DNA of 64,000 nucleotides from Phragmites australis (lineage: Eukaryota; Streptophyta; Magnoliopsida; Poales; Poaceae): positions 17,954,001-18,018,000 of the forward strand of contig NC_084941.1 of the NCBI RefSeq assembly GCF_958298935.1. The letters run 5' to 3'. Numbering within the stretch: the first letter of the stretch is position 1; the number at the start of each line of letters is the position of its first letter. Below are positions 34,896 through 46,202 of the stretch, one piece after another. The notes beneath the pieces were generated by a model, which was given only the letters and a program-made list of their open reading frames with translations, did no database searches and was not told where the DNA came from. The position numbers and the translations under genes are program-made.

Positions 34896-36600
34896 ATGCC
34901 ACCCAAGAAGAAGACCACCAAGGTCGCGTCAACGGCGGTCGACCCCCTAGTCACACCTGCACAGCAGTCCAGCCGGCTATACACAGGAGGCGCCGATGAT
35001 GGCCCCCAGCCGGGGGGAATGGGAACCTTACGACCACCGCCGACCCAACCATAACCACAACTGTGGGCGGCACCTAAGGGTTCTCTACCCGGAGACCCAG
35101 CAGTAGCAAGGCGAGGCCCCTACTGTGCCCCTAGGGGCTGCGGCCGGCGCTACTGCCGAAAACACCGTTCCGCCCAAGCGGCAATCACACTTGGCGGCAC
35201 TCCTGACCCAGATGGAGGAACTACAGACAGTCCTGCAAGTCGAGCAGCACGTTGCCCACACCTTCGCCGCCACTCCCGGGACGACCGGCGTGGTTCCGAC
35301 CCAAGATCCACAAACTGACGAACCCTTCGGCATAAGGACCCGGCCTGTTCGGTCTCTGGAGCCTTGGAGCCGGTGTCGTGAGGACCCCTTACAAACCATG
35401 ACTCTCCCCTCTAGGCCGACTTGCAGGTCACGCCCTTCCTAGAGGGTTTTCGGACCCCGAAGTTGCCCAAGTTTAAAGGCAATTTGGGCCCTAACGAGTT
35501 CGTCCGATCCTACGCCCTAGCCATAGAGGCCAGCGGGGGCGGACCGGCCACCATGGCTAAATGCTTCCCCCTCGCCTTAGAAGGGGTGGCCATACACTGG
35601 TTCTGGGCGCTGGACCCTGGCACCATTCACACCTGGTCACAACTCCGAGACCTCTTCCGTAGCAACTTCCAGGGCACCTTCATCGAGCCAGTAACCTCCG
35701 GCAGCCTGTTCACTATCAGGTAGGAGCCAGATGAAACCCTCCGGGACTACTTCCGAATGTTCTCCCAGACCAAGGCCCAGATTAGGGGCATATCAGACTC
35801 TTCGGTCATTGATGTCGCAACCCAGGGCCTGGCCGAAGTCCCCCTATACGATCAGTTGAACCAACGTCCAATACACATGGTAGAAGTTGTCATGAGCAAA
35901 TTCGAGGAGCATGCACGGGCGGAGGAGGAAAAATCTGCCGGAGGCGCTCACAAGCTAGCGAGGCTTCTCGTGCCAATTCCGAGAGGCCACACTCGTAGGC
36001 TGGATCGTCACACGCCCCCGCTCCACTAGCAAAGAGGGGCTTTGAGGAGGCTCTTACTGTCGGGTCCCAAAAGGGGGCAGTAGCGACAACGCCAAACATC
36101 AGCAATATCAGCTTGGGCTGCAGGGCTCCAACCCAAAGTGACCACAGGGGACGTGGCTGGGGACACTCCGGAGGCCTCCCGGAGGGAAGCCACGCTCACA
36201 ACCAGCATTCCGATGAAGAATCCTGGTGCACTCTACACGGCGTAGGGCGAGGACATAATACCGACAACTGCAGAACCCTCACCACCTTCCGAGAGAAGTA
36301 CCTCGGGAGGCAGGCAACCTTCACCTCAATTGATGGGGCCTTACCTTCGCCACCCCAATCATCCCTAGAGTGGTACAACAATGAAAGGGCGCGGGGCAAA
36401 CAGATCGTCCTCGCCAGAACACTGGCGGAGGGAGCTCTGGTTGCACTTCAAAACAATAGCGGCGAGACTACGCACACGGGGTACACCACATCGGAGCGAC
36501 TAGCATCCATCGATAGGCCCACAACTGGGCTGACACCCCCGTGGCGTTCATCGTCAACGACTTCGAGGGGGTGAAATTTCCCCACTCCGATGCCCTAGTC
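34896..36600 (+). pseudogene. gag of Tat element, frameshifted
   Basis: Gag forms the virus-like particle and packages the element's RNA. The first ATG after the primer site is 34896 (MPPKKKTTKVASTAVD, a basic N-terminus). The capsid-like core is at 35421-36029, with FRTPKLPKFKGNLGPNEFV, then WFWALDPGTIHTWSQLRDLF, then FEEHARAEEEK. An in-frame TAG at 35721-35723 splits it. A frame change near 36040-36110 leads to the C-terminal part with a His/Cys zinc-knuckle-like motif (WCTLHGVGRGHNTDNCRTL, about 36224-36280). The same motif is found in the gag remnant of the element at 7235-14511. Defects exclude a full-length product. Confidence 0.82.
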
Positions 36601-37125
36601 ATCTCGACCAACATCACCAAAGTTGAGGTCCAAAGAATACTGGTCGACAGAGGCAGCTCAGCGGACCTCCTATTTGTGCATGCCTTTGACCAGCTCTGAA
36701 TTCCACGAAGCTGGCTCTCACCAAGTAGCAGACCCCTCCAGGGATTCAATGGGGCCCCCCTCAACGCCCTAAGCCAGATAGAACTCCCGATCATCTTTGG
36801 CGAGGGCTCTGCATCATGATCTGAGGTAATCACCTTCGACACCGTGGACGTACCATATGCCTACAATGCCATCCTGGGATGGGGAACTCTGAACAGATTC
36901 AGAGCTGTACCCCATCACAATTACCTCTGCCTGAACATGCCCGGACCCCAGGGGCTAATAACCATCCACGGCGACCAAGACCTGGCTAGACGCATCGAGT
37001 ATGGGCACCCTGCTCCGCTCCCTAGTCGCCACATCCACGCTATGACACAGGAGGACTCAGAGGATCCTCGTCGGCGCATCCTGAGCACTGCTGCCCTCCG
37101 AGGCCACAACCGAAGGGGGACATAA
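36600..37125 (+). pseudogene. Aspartic protease region of Tat element
   Basis: The expected catalytic segment reads ILVDRGSSADLLFVHAF near 36630-36680, where retroelement proteases usually have D-[ST]-G or D-G-G. The second half reads VPYAYNAILGWGTLNRFRAV (36850-36910) and matches the flap and C-terminal part of Tat proteases. A TGA near 36697-36699 and other stops break it. The protease would release gag and pol proteins in the particle. The D-R-G triplet and the stops make activity unlikely. Confidence 0.72.
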
Positions 37126-37129
37126 AGCT

Positions 37130-38479
37130 GGTCCCCATACACCAAGACCAACCTAACCGGACCTTCCAAATAGGGGCGGACCTCACCTCCGGGCAAGAAG
37201 CCGAGCTTCTGGCCGTCTTGCAGGGTAACCTCAACACCTTCGCATGGTCCCCGCAGGACCTCCCAAGAGTCGACCGCAGCATTATCGAGCACTCACTTCA
37301 AGTCGACTCGAAGGCAAGGCCCATACGCTAGGGCTTCGCAAGCTCTCTCCAGAGCACGCAGAAGCCGCAAAAGAAGAAGTCCATAAGCTACTAAAAGTCA
37401 GTGTTATCTGAGAGGTCATCCACTCCAATTGGCTCTCCAACACCGTCCTGGTCAAGAAACACAACGAAAAATGGCGTATGTGCATCGATTTCACATCATT
37501 GAACAAAGTATGCCCCTCGGATCCGTACCCCCTTCCTCGCATCGACCAGCTAATGGATTCCACCACCGGCTGCGAACTGCTGAGCTTCCTTGACTCCTAC
37601 TCCTTGTACCACCAGGTATGGATGGCAACGGAGGATGAGAGTAAGACCAGCTTCATTACCCCCTTCGGAGTGTACTACTACGTCCGAATGCCCTTCGGTC
37701 TTTGGAATGCTGGGGCCACCTTCTCTCGCCTAGTGCACAAGGTGCTGCAGTGGCAGTTGGGCCACAACGTCGAGGCCTACGTAGACGATATCGTGGTAAA
37801 AAGCCAACTAGGAGCCAACCATGTTGCCGACCTACAAGAAACATTCAACAGCCTCTGTGCCACTGGCGTGCGGCTGAACCCAGAGAAGTGCGTATTTGGC
37901 ACTAAGGGTGGAAAGATGTTGGGATATCTCATCTCCCGAAGAGGCATCAAGGCCAATCCAGGCAAGATTCGTGCCATCCTAGAAATGTTTCCTCCCACCA
38001 ATCCGATAGAAGTACAATGCCTGGCCGGCCGCCTTGCGGCCCTCAGCCACATCCTCGCAAAATCTATTGACCATAGCCTCCCCTTCTTCAAAACTCTGAG
38101 GGGCTCCGAACCATTTAGCTGGACGCCAGGATGCCAGGTGGCATTCGAGGCCCTCAAGGCACACCTTTCCCACCTCAAAACACTCACGATGCCCCTCACC
38201 GGCGAAGGACTACTCCAATACTTATCCATCTCTACGTCTGCCATCAGCGCCGCCCTGGTACGGGAGGAAAAGAGTAACAATCGCTCCACTCAAAGGGTTG
38301 TACACTACACCTTGGAGGCCTTAGCCGGGGCCAAGACACGCTACATTGAGCTCAAAAAAATAGCCTATGCCCTGCTGATGGCCTCATGCAAGTTCCGGCA
38401 CTACTTCCTTGCCTACAACATCACTATTCCAACCTCGTACCCATTTGGCGACATGTTTCGCAACCGGGAGGCGACATGA
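37130..38479 (+). pseudogene. Reverse transcriptase and first RNase H of Tat element
   Basis: The longest intact frame (37478-38479, 333 codons) covers most of RT: MCIDFTSLNKVCPSDPYPLP, FLDSYSLYHQVWMA, FGVYYYVRMPFGLWNAGATF and the catalytic YVDD at 37778-37789 (residues 101-104 of the frame). The thumb and connection follow (LGYLISRRGIKANPGKI), and the RNase H starts near 38150 (VAFEALKAHL, LLQYLSISTSAISAALV, YIELKKIAYALLMASCKF). The D-rich first RNase H strand has lost its usual DAS triplet (STS here). Upstream, 37130-37477 holds the fingers region in broken frames. It converts element RNA to cDNA. Confidence 0.85.
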
Positions 38480-38937
38480 CGCATTGGCAAGTAGGCGGTA
38501 GAGTTAGCCCCCTTCGTGGTAAGGTTTGTGGCCCGCACCGCCATAAAATCCCAAATCTTGGCAGAGTTCATCGCCAAATGGACTCCGACACCCACAAAAC
38601 CCACCACTACACCCTCCCAAGATATCTGGACTATCTACACTGACGGAGCATACAGCTCCATAGATGCTGGAGCCGGCGTGGTCCTCATCTCTCCCACATG
38701 CCAGCAAGTCCAATACGCTGCTCACCTGGATTTCAAGACGACCAACAATATAGCCGAATACAAGGCCGTCCTCTTAGGCCTCTAAAAGGCCTGAGCCTTG
38801 GGGGCAGCCAGAGTCATCATCTGTACCGACCCTTAGATCGTTGCCGGTCACGTCAACAAGAGCTTCCAAGTTCGGCACCCGGACATGACAAGATACCTCG
38901 AGGCCATTCGCAAGGCCGAGGCACACTTGTCACGTCC
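38480..38937 (+). pseudogene. Second (archaeal-like) RNase H of Tat element, N-terminal part
   Basis: After a frame change near 38480, the frame 38516-38785 reads WTIYTDGAYSSIDAGAGVVL, then NNIAEYKAVLLGL. This is the D...E pattern of the additional RNase H typical of Tat elements. It continues with stops to HPDMTRYLEAIRKAEAHL, where the solo LTR at 38938 interrupts. Sequence at 41848 onwards (RGISIRSIP) continues the same domain. Confidence 0.78.
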
Positions 38938-41847
38938 CGAAATCCGTAATTGCGTGTTTAATATTAAACATGTGTCATTTGAGTCATATTCAAATTTGGA
39001 TTGCTTTCGATCGCCTGATTGGAATTTGAGCTGTAGTTATGTGATCAGATGCCCCTAAGGAATTAAATCGCGACATAAAAATTTTTGGGATTTTTGGAGC
39101 ACAATAGCACCTCAATTTGGATTAATGAAGTGAGCAGAAAGAAAATTGAAGAAAGAATTGAAATAGAAGCAAAATTGAACTTTTTCTCTAACTTGTGGGG
39201 CCCACATGAGGGAAATATCTCTCTCTCTCTCTCACTCAAAAGGGGGCAGCCCACCCTCTCTCTCTCCTCCCTCACTCCCCACGTGCTCCTCTCTCTCTCC
39301 CACCTCTCTCTCTCTAGCTCTCCCTTTTTCCCTTGGTTCCCGCCACTACAAGCGAAGCCGAGGTGCATGTGTGGTACCCGCGCGACCACACGCTCGAGAG
39401 CTACTCATCCATCCATTTGGTTTTCACCGTTTCGAAAGATTCGAGCCGCTATTCACCGTTTTCTTCCCCGTAGGCATGCCCACCTTCCGGAAGCCGGAAT
39501 CCTGAGTTTGGAGCTTTCCGGCGGAGAAGTGATCCGCTAGAAAGTTCGGCAACAACAAGGTGAACATCTCGATACCCTCTTTCCATATTTTCGTCGATCG
39601 AATCGGTTGGCATCTAGTTTTTTGCCGCGGAACCCCACTTTTCCTGTTATAGATCTACTTTATGGCTCTACACGTTGGGCCACGGATGTTGTCCAAACGT
39701 CCATGTGAAACCTTCACATACATCCTAGAGTTATTTTAGTCCAAACCATTTTCGAAGTTTTCGCCGAAATCTCCGTCGACGGCCCCTCAAAAGTCTTGAG
39801 TTTTAACAAGGGGTTCTGTCGCCGTGCTAGCGGTTTGACGGCCACCAGGCCGGTCTGACCGCCAGGGTCATTTTGACACTGAGTTGTGGCGGTCTGACCG
39901 CCATGGGGCGGTCTGATTGCCAGATGGCCGACGGTCTGACTGCCGAGGGCCAGAACCTACTGAGTGGGGGCAGTTTGACAACCCAAGGGGGCGATCTGAT
40001 CCCTAGTACGCAGAAGCTAGGGTGAGTTAGGGTTGCTTGTTTGTGGTTTCCAACTTCAGAACCCTAACACTTTAGCGATCTTTTACATATGTAATTGAGC
40101 CTTGGCGCTCTACCACTGCTAGAACTCGCATATTTTCATGCATTTACATTTGTTCCTGTATTTATGCATTGCACGCGTGTATGTCTCATAGTGACCGCCA
40201 ATCCGTCGATTCCGGAGATCGAAGGCGATCCCGTCGCGCCATATCTTTTTGATCCAGGGTAGCAAGGCAAGCATCTATCATATTGCACCATATTAACTTG
40301 AAAGTTAAAGTGTTATCTATGCTTATGTATGTATGCATGTGTCGGGTACCCTTGGGTAGAACCTATGTCGTTGCATTCTTCTACCTTGGTCACGAGTTCA
40401 TGTGTGTTCCTTGAAGCCTAGAGGTGATGTCGATGTCTAAAGGTCTTCGCTATGGTTAGCAATGCTTAGGTATTTTGGTAGAAGTTGAACGACGACATTC
40501 TCCATTGTTCGCGAGAATAGGATCTACTACTGTTTATAATTACATGTTGTTGGTGATGGTATGGTTGGTGAGTGGTGAGTATGAGACGAGATGTGGGCGG
40601 TGTTAGGGGTGTCATCTGCCTCAGTGGAAAGTCCAGGGGGCAGGTCGGGAGAGGAAACACGAACACCATAGACCGCTTGCATCGTTTAAGGCTGATCGTT
40701 GGGGTTATTGTCTTTAGCCCTTAACTTACTCACCACATGTCGATCTAATGGTAAGGCGAGCTGAATACCTTCATAGTTGTGGCTTTGTGGGTATGAACAT
40801 CGACGATGTGAGCAGGCTGGCTGGTAAGCGGTACTAGTTTGCTCCAGGAGTAGTTCTAGTATCGCCGCGCCGAGCGATGCATGCCCCCACACAGTTGGAG
40901 CTAGTTGGGAAAGGTTGTCACGAGTACCCCTCTTGTGTGCACTTTGGCCGATGGCACAAGGCGAATGGTCCTCGTGTCGTGTGGGTCTAGGAGTATTCCC
41001 CTGCAGGGTGTATAAACAGTTCGAACTGCCGCGCTCTCGGTCATGAGCATACTATTGTTTCATCTGCACCCGGTCGTAGAGTTCTCGTTGTGGTTTGTGG
41101 ATGATGGCATGAGGTTGATGGTTGGGCATGTGATTATGGTCTGGGTATGGTGGTTGGTGGTTCGAGTTGGCACTTGTTCACATTGAAATACTTGTTGTTA
41201 CATTTACATATGTTCAGTTTTTGGTTATGGCAGTGTAGTTTCATATAAGTTGGTTAAGTTAGTTGCTCACACCTATGTCTAGGATGCTTACCACTTAATT
41301 AACTTAACCACATTTAAGTCTTGTTATTAGCTTAAATGCATGATCCTTGGAGTTAGGAATATGTATACCCATATTGTGTAAAACTTGCGAGTACCTTCGT
41401 ACTCAGGGTGCTGCCCTTAAGTTGATGCAGGTTCACAGGTCGGCGAGGAAGAGGCGGTGTTCGGCTACTTTGTGCCTGCCGATCAGGGTGGTGGGCAGGA
41501 GTAGCACACTCTACTCCGAACTCAGTGTTTCAGTCTGGAGTCTAAGGGCATGTGGCTCCATATCCTTTTGTTGCATAATTTTCTTCCGCTGCGTAGTTGT
41601 TGTTTCCTTTTTGTTGTAAATTGTGGAAACAGTTGCATGTTTAAAGACTTGTAATATAATGTTAATTACTCGCTCTTTCTTAAGCTTTGTTGTGATTTAT
41701 ATATTGGAAAGGTATGTGTTTCGATCTTGGGCACAAAACACGTGCCAGGACTACCGGGACGGCATTCTGATTAATTGTCGAGGTTGTGATTATGAAAAAT
41801 GATCCACCTGATGATTAATTTGAATACCGTTTGGACAGTTCCTCATA
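38938..41847 (+). mobile_element. Tekay/Del-like gypsy solo LTR nested in the Tat element
   Basis: A 2.9-kb block begins TGTCACGTCCCGAAATCCG and ends in CAGTTCCTCATA. The left flank ACACT (38933-38937) and right flank GCACT (41848-41852) match at 4 of 5. Joining of the Tat coding sense across it supports a simple insertion. No coding domain is present, only LTR-type features: CT-rich tracts at 39216-39320 and a GTTTGACGGCCACCAGGCC-type region at 39830-39960. The exact right boundary is uncertain by a few bases because the end is not CA. Confidence 0.68.
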
Positions 41848-42668
41848 GCACTTTCGTGGCATATCAATACGAAGCATACCGCAGGCAAACGCCCTGTTAA
41901 AGGCCGCAGCCACGGGCAAAGACCCACCGATAGGCACCTTCCTTGAGACACTACACCAGCTGACCGCCATAGCTCTTGATGAGACGGCCACCGCCATCCT
42001 CCCCATCAAAGCCACGGAGTGGAGGGCTCCCTCCTATCCTTCCTAAGAGGAACAGAAGAACCGGATGACCTGATTGCACTCCGCCGGATTTAGCATCACG
42101 CCAGGGGCTACCGTCTCATAAATGGCACCCCTTACAAAATAGGTATCTGCACTCCTCTCCTTCGCTGCATTACTGAACAAGAAGGAGCCAACCTCCTCTG
42201 GGAGATACATGAAGGCCTTTGCAGCAATCATCTGGCGCCTCGTGCCCTAGCCAGTAAGGCACTTCGCTAGGGGCTCCATTGGTGCACGATCATGTCCGAT
42301 GCAGAAGACCTCGTCTACACCTGCCCAGGATTCCAATAGATAGGACACCAAAGCCACCGACCCCCAACTCCCTTGCAACCAATCGCCCCCGTCTGGCCCC
42401 TGGCTCGTTGGGGTATGGACCTCATCGGTCCATTCCCCCGTGCCAAAGGCAACCTTCAGTATGCGGTGGTGGTATTAGAGTACTTCTCCAAATGGGTCGA
42501 GGCCAAACCCCTCACGTCAATCACGTCAAAGAATGTCTAGAAATTCTTCTGGAAGAACATAATCTGCCACTTCGACGTCCCACGACAGCTCACAGTGGAC
42601 AACGGCACACAATTCGACTCCAGGCCTTTCAGACAATTCTGCGATGACCTCGGCATCGAATTATGCTT
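41848..42668 (+). pseudogene. RNase H tail and truncated integrase of Tat element
   Basis: RGISIRSIP and an Ala-rich tail (KAAATGKDPPIGTF) complete the second RNase H. Integrase follows: a His/Cys N-terminal region (EGLCSNHLAPRALASKALR near 42215; YTCPGFQ near 42320), then the catalytic core start (PLARWGMDLIGPFPRAKGN, 42400-42450), FSKWVEAKPLTSI near 42490 and VDNGTQFDSRPFRQFCDDLG near 42595-42655. The core stops at ELCFAS (about 42668), before the expected YHPQTNG region and the catalytic Glu, and runs straight into the antisense ORF region. Integrase activity is therefore lost. Confidence 0.8.
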
Positions 42669-42669
42669 C

Positions 42670-45008
42670 GCCTCCCGGAGGGTGTCAACATCTCCTTCGG
42701 CGGACACACAGACTGCGTTGGCTGCATCGGCGAACTCCCTCGCCTCTCGGAGGTCTTCAGTAGCCTTCTGCGCCTCAGCCTCTGCAAGCTCACGAAGTGC
42801 CATCTCCTCCTGAAGATGACCCTTCAAAGACTCCGCCCACTTTCGGGCCTCCTCCAAGGCCTGGAGAAGGCCTTCAACCTCTTCACGGACCGCGGCAAAG
42901 GCCTGGCGCTCCCCACCTCCCAGTGCCCTCATCAAAATTACTTGCTATGAGGCACAACAGAAGAAGGAAAAGGACAAAATGAGCTACTCAGAACCAAACA
43001 CCAGACCCGGCAAATCGTAACCAATACTACTGACCTGAAGGGTCGTTGCTACCAATCGCACCTCTAGTTCCTCCAAAGGACGCTGGGCCAACGATCGCTC
43101 GACCTCTCCACTCCGGAGAAGAGAGGAGGCTGCAGCGAAGGCCCTTGACGCCTCTAAGCGCAGCACGAAGTCGTCCGGGTCAAGACCCCGAGGATAGGGC
43201 CCCCCTCGATCGCTCCAAAGGGAGCCTCGGCAGAGGGCACGATGCCTCTAGCACCAACCGCTAAGGACAGGTCACCAACTGGCTCGGGGCTCCGCAGAAA
43301 CGAAGCCACGTCCCCCAGGACGGCCTTTAGAGACCCTCCGGAGGAGTCCCCGATCCCTGCTAGGCCTTTGGGGCCTCGGGGGGTGGAGTCAAGGACGCAT
43401 CCACCTCGAGGGTCGCTAAAAAAATTAAGGAAACACAAATCAAGATCCTGGTGCACGACCAAAACAGGATATGGCTAACGAAGCAAACGACGCCCCACCT
43501 AGTTCCTCCAAACCTCTTAAAGGAGGGCCCATAACATCCTCGACTTTCAAACCGACGGACCCAAAATCATAGTCCACGGAGGCCACGCCTCTCCGCCGGC
43601 TCTGGCCATGATCCGTAATATCCGGGGAGACCCGGCCCTTCCCCCGGTCATCACCACCAAACTGACCCTCACCTTTGGACTGGTCGCTCACTCTCCCAAC
43701 CTGCCTTAGAAACTTCTTGCGAACCAAGGGCACCTCTGATGACTCAGCCATTGAACTGGTATGCGAGACTCCAGAGAAAGAAGGCCGTTGGGCCTGGATT
43801 GTCCTCACACGGATTGGGGGGCTACAGGCGCTCGTTTTTTAGTGGCCTTAGGCTCTGGAGGATCCCGCCATGTTAGAGCCCCCACTCTGAGATGAAAGTA
43901 GACATGGTTGTATCTCTCCCAGCTCCGTGTTAAGGCTACCTGTCGCTCCAGCTCCGTGTAAGTAGGGGGGCCCAGGATCACCTCCGCTATCTTCACCACG
44001 CGCTCCAGCGGGAGGTAGCTCTCTGGAAGAAAAGGATGGCTCACATCTGCAGATCAAAAACCAAACTACAAGGAGGACTCACCAGCACTGACGGGTGGGC
44101 CGGAGTACACCTTCGGCCACTCTTCCACACCTTGCTCGAAGACGCAGTCCCTTCCTATCTGAAGTGGCCGAATGCGCAACATGGTGAACTCCTCCATGAG
44201 GTCACGTATGCTCATCTTTTCAGCCACCCTCCAGAGAAGGGCTAGCCGTGAGGCAATCTGGTCTCCGTAATCCCAGTCTCTGGCTCCGAAACATACACAA
44301 TATCCCAGTTTGTGGAGCAAAGGGGCGATGCAAGGCCGACGCTGTAATAGAACCATCTTGCAACCAGCCGGTATACCACCAACCATTAATAGCCTTCGCT
44401 GGGAAGGCATCATGATATTGCGGCTGTATCTGGAAGTTGACACTACCAAAGCTGAGGGGCCTCTTTGTCCCCTCAACTTTGATCAGCTTCGGCTGGCAGC
44501 TAGCAAAGTGGAGGGCAACGAAGAAATCCGCCCTCCCTTCACACCCCTCCGCCCGCATGGCCCACTCGAAGGTGGCTAGGCGGGCAATGGCGTTGGAGTG
44601 GAGCTGCGGAAGCTCCATGTAGAAGTGGCCGAGCACCTCCTCGAGCAGCGGCACCGAAGGAAAACCCAGGCCCACTTCAAAGAAAGCCTAAAACACCACG
44701 ACCTCATGGGCTAGAGGCTCCAGGACCTCCTCGTCCAGCGGGGGCCGAGCGACAGCTCTAGAGGGCATCTTCCCCTCCCTGACCATCCAGTCGAGCTCCT
44801 CGTTGTCGACAACAGACACCTCCAGCATAGTGGTTTGCTGGGGGTGACTTTTGCTGGCACGTCGGACCTCCACCCCTGGCGGTGGCCCCATCAACGATGG
44901 GAAAACCGACGCCACCTGAAGGTCCCCCGTCGCGGCTGCTCCGGCGATCTCACTCGCCGCCCAAGGTCTGGCCCCACCCGAGGTACTCGAGCTAGCCATA
45001 CGAGTCAC
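42670..45008 (-). pseudogene. Antisense ORF with Transposase_28-like (putative gypsy-type) domain
   Basis: On the strand opposite to gag-pol, ATG at 45008 opens a 106-codon frame (N-terminus MTRMASSSTSGG, then LDWMVREGKMPSRAV). It ends at a single TAG (44688-44690), after which the same frame continues to 44220. That continuation has GLGFPSVPLLEEVLGHFYME and QLHSNAIARLATFEWAMRAE, which match the plant domain annotated as putative gypsy-type transposon (Transposase_28). Frame changes follow. Later pieces include LPLERVVKIAEVILG (about 44000) and a C-terminal Ala/Glu/Arg-rich coiled coil (LLQALEEARKWAESLKGHLQ, about 42860). The function in Tat elements is unknown. The N-terminal half looks coherent enough to have been coding recently. 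Confidence 0.75.
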
Positions 45009-45519
45009 GGGAGGATGGCAAAAGGCGCTAGATTACAAGAAAGAGGAAGAGTAGGGATCAATGAATGACTCGTGCAAAGCAAAAGATGCTGAAGACAAAA
45101 GGCAGTTGAGAACGAGGAGCTGGCGAAAGGGTCGCTCTGGGTAATCCCTCTCCTTCTAAAACTAAGGAGCAACTTGCCCCCCTAGGCGGTGGGCGCATAC
45201 CCAGTCCTTTCGCCAGGCAGGCCAGATCATGGGTGAGCAAAACCGCTCTCATGACCCCCCAATGACAAGACGCCACGTGTCCCACATCCGCCTGACAGAG
45301 CGAGATCGTGCCTTTCCCCCAGGGTGCATTCAATGCCCCCTGTCGCCGATGTCATCCAGCGTATCATTCCGATCACTCGGGTCAAACCATCCAAGATAAG
45401 CCAAAGCAATACTTGGGACCACGAGTCGTCAACCACAAGCCAGGGACTGCCGGAGGCCCTGCTCCGAAGGAACCACGGGCCTGGCCGCTCCGCTGGCCGT
45501 CCTCGCGAGGGGAAACTAT

Positions 45520-46202
45520 TGGGGGTCATTGTTAAGGACCTATGACTGCCCCTTGGCTTAACCAGCCTGACCCCCCAAAGGCTCAGCCTCCCAAAGCCCA
45601 GCCTCCCAAAGCTCGCCCCCCCCCCCCCCAAAAAACCTCAGTCTCCTGAAGCCTCGGCCTCCCGAAGCCCCAGCCTTCTAGAGACCTGCCTCCTGAAGCC
45701 TTCACCTTCCGGAGCCATGCCTCCCAAGGCCCCCGTCTCCAGCCGCTCTGACACCCTGGTGTAATGGAGGCTATCCTGACACCCCTAATAGTGTGGCGTC
45801 GGGGCGCAGTTGGCGACTGGCTCACCCCTCAGGGTGCAGGCACCGCGATGATTACTACCGTAGATATTTATCTCCCGTGTAGGGTAGAACGTAGTTATCC
45901 GGGATAAGGCCCAGTAATTCGGTCAAATTCCAGATATTTGTACATTATGATAACTTGTACACCAAGCTATGCATGGCCCTATAAATAGGAGCCTTGATCG
46001 CCTGGGCAAGGGACGACAGAAAAACACAGAGGTGATAAAACACCAAGTCACGCTGTGATACTCCCCAGATCGATCCATTTTTTTTACCATCAATACATTT
46101 GTGGTGTTCCTCCCTCTTAAACTTCATCTCCAAGCTTGAGTCTCCTCCTTAGAAGAAACTCTCATCGTACTTGCTGGGGCAAGACGAACTATTGCTCCAA
46201 CA
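45520..46202 (+). repeat. 3' LTR of the Tat element
   Basis: 683 bp, from TGGGGGTCATTGTTAAGG to ATTGCTCCAACA, preceded by a polypurine tract (GCGAGGGGAAAC, 45506-45517). It lacks about 132 bp present in the 5' LTR (34252-34384). TATA-like TATAAATA at 45980-45987. A C tract near 45617-45630 corresponds in place to that of the 5' LTR. Confidence 0.86.

Larger units (their letters stand above)
34032..46202 (+). mobile_element. Tat-lineage Ty3/gypsy element with antisense ORF
   Basis: LTRs lie at 34032-34846 and 45520-46202. Between them are gag, protease, RT, RNase H, a second RNase H, an integrase fragment and an antisense ORF. The flanks CTTGA (34024-34028) and CTTGG (46203-46207) match at 4 of 5, leaving three extra T before the left LTR. 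The RT motif YVDDIVVKS and the second, archaeal-like RNase H place it in the Tat lineage. Coding parts are broken by stops and frameshifts. A Tekay-like solo LTR (38938-41847) interrupts the second RNase H, and integrase is truncated. It is therefore a dead copy, inserted in a Sirevirus solo LTR. Confidence 0.9.

Noticed and set aside
35085..36208. Minus-strand frames opposite gag
   Set aside because: Shadows of gag; unlike the 42670-45008 antisense ORF they match no domain.
39085..39540. 151-codon Leu/Ser-rich plus frame
   Set aside because: Driven by CT-rich tracts inside the solo LTR.
34129..45630. Poly-C tracts at matching positions in both Tat LTRs as possible sequencing artefact
   Set aside because: Their presence at the same place in both LTRs shows they are inherited from the element, though exact lengths may be unreliable.
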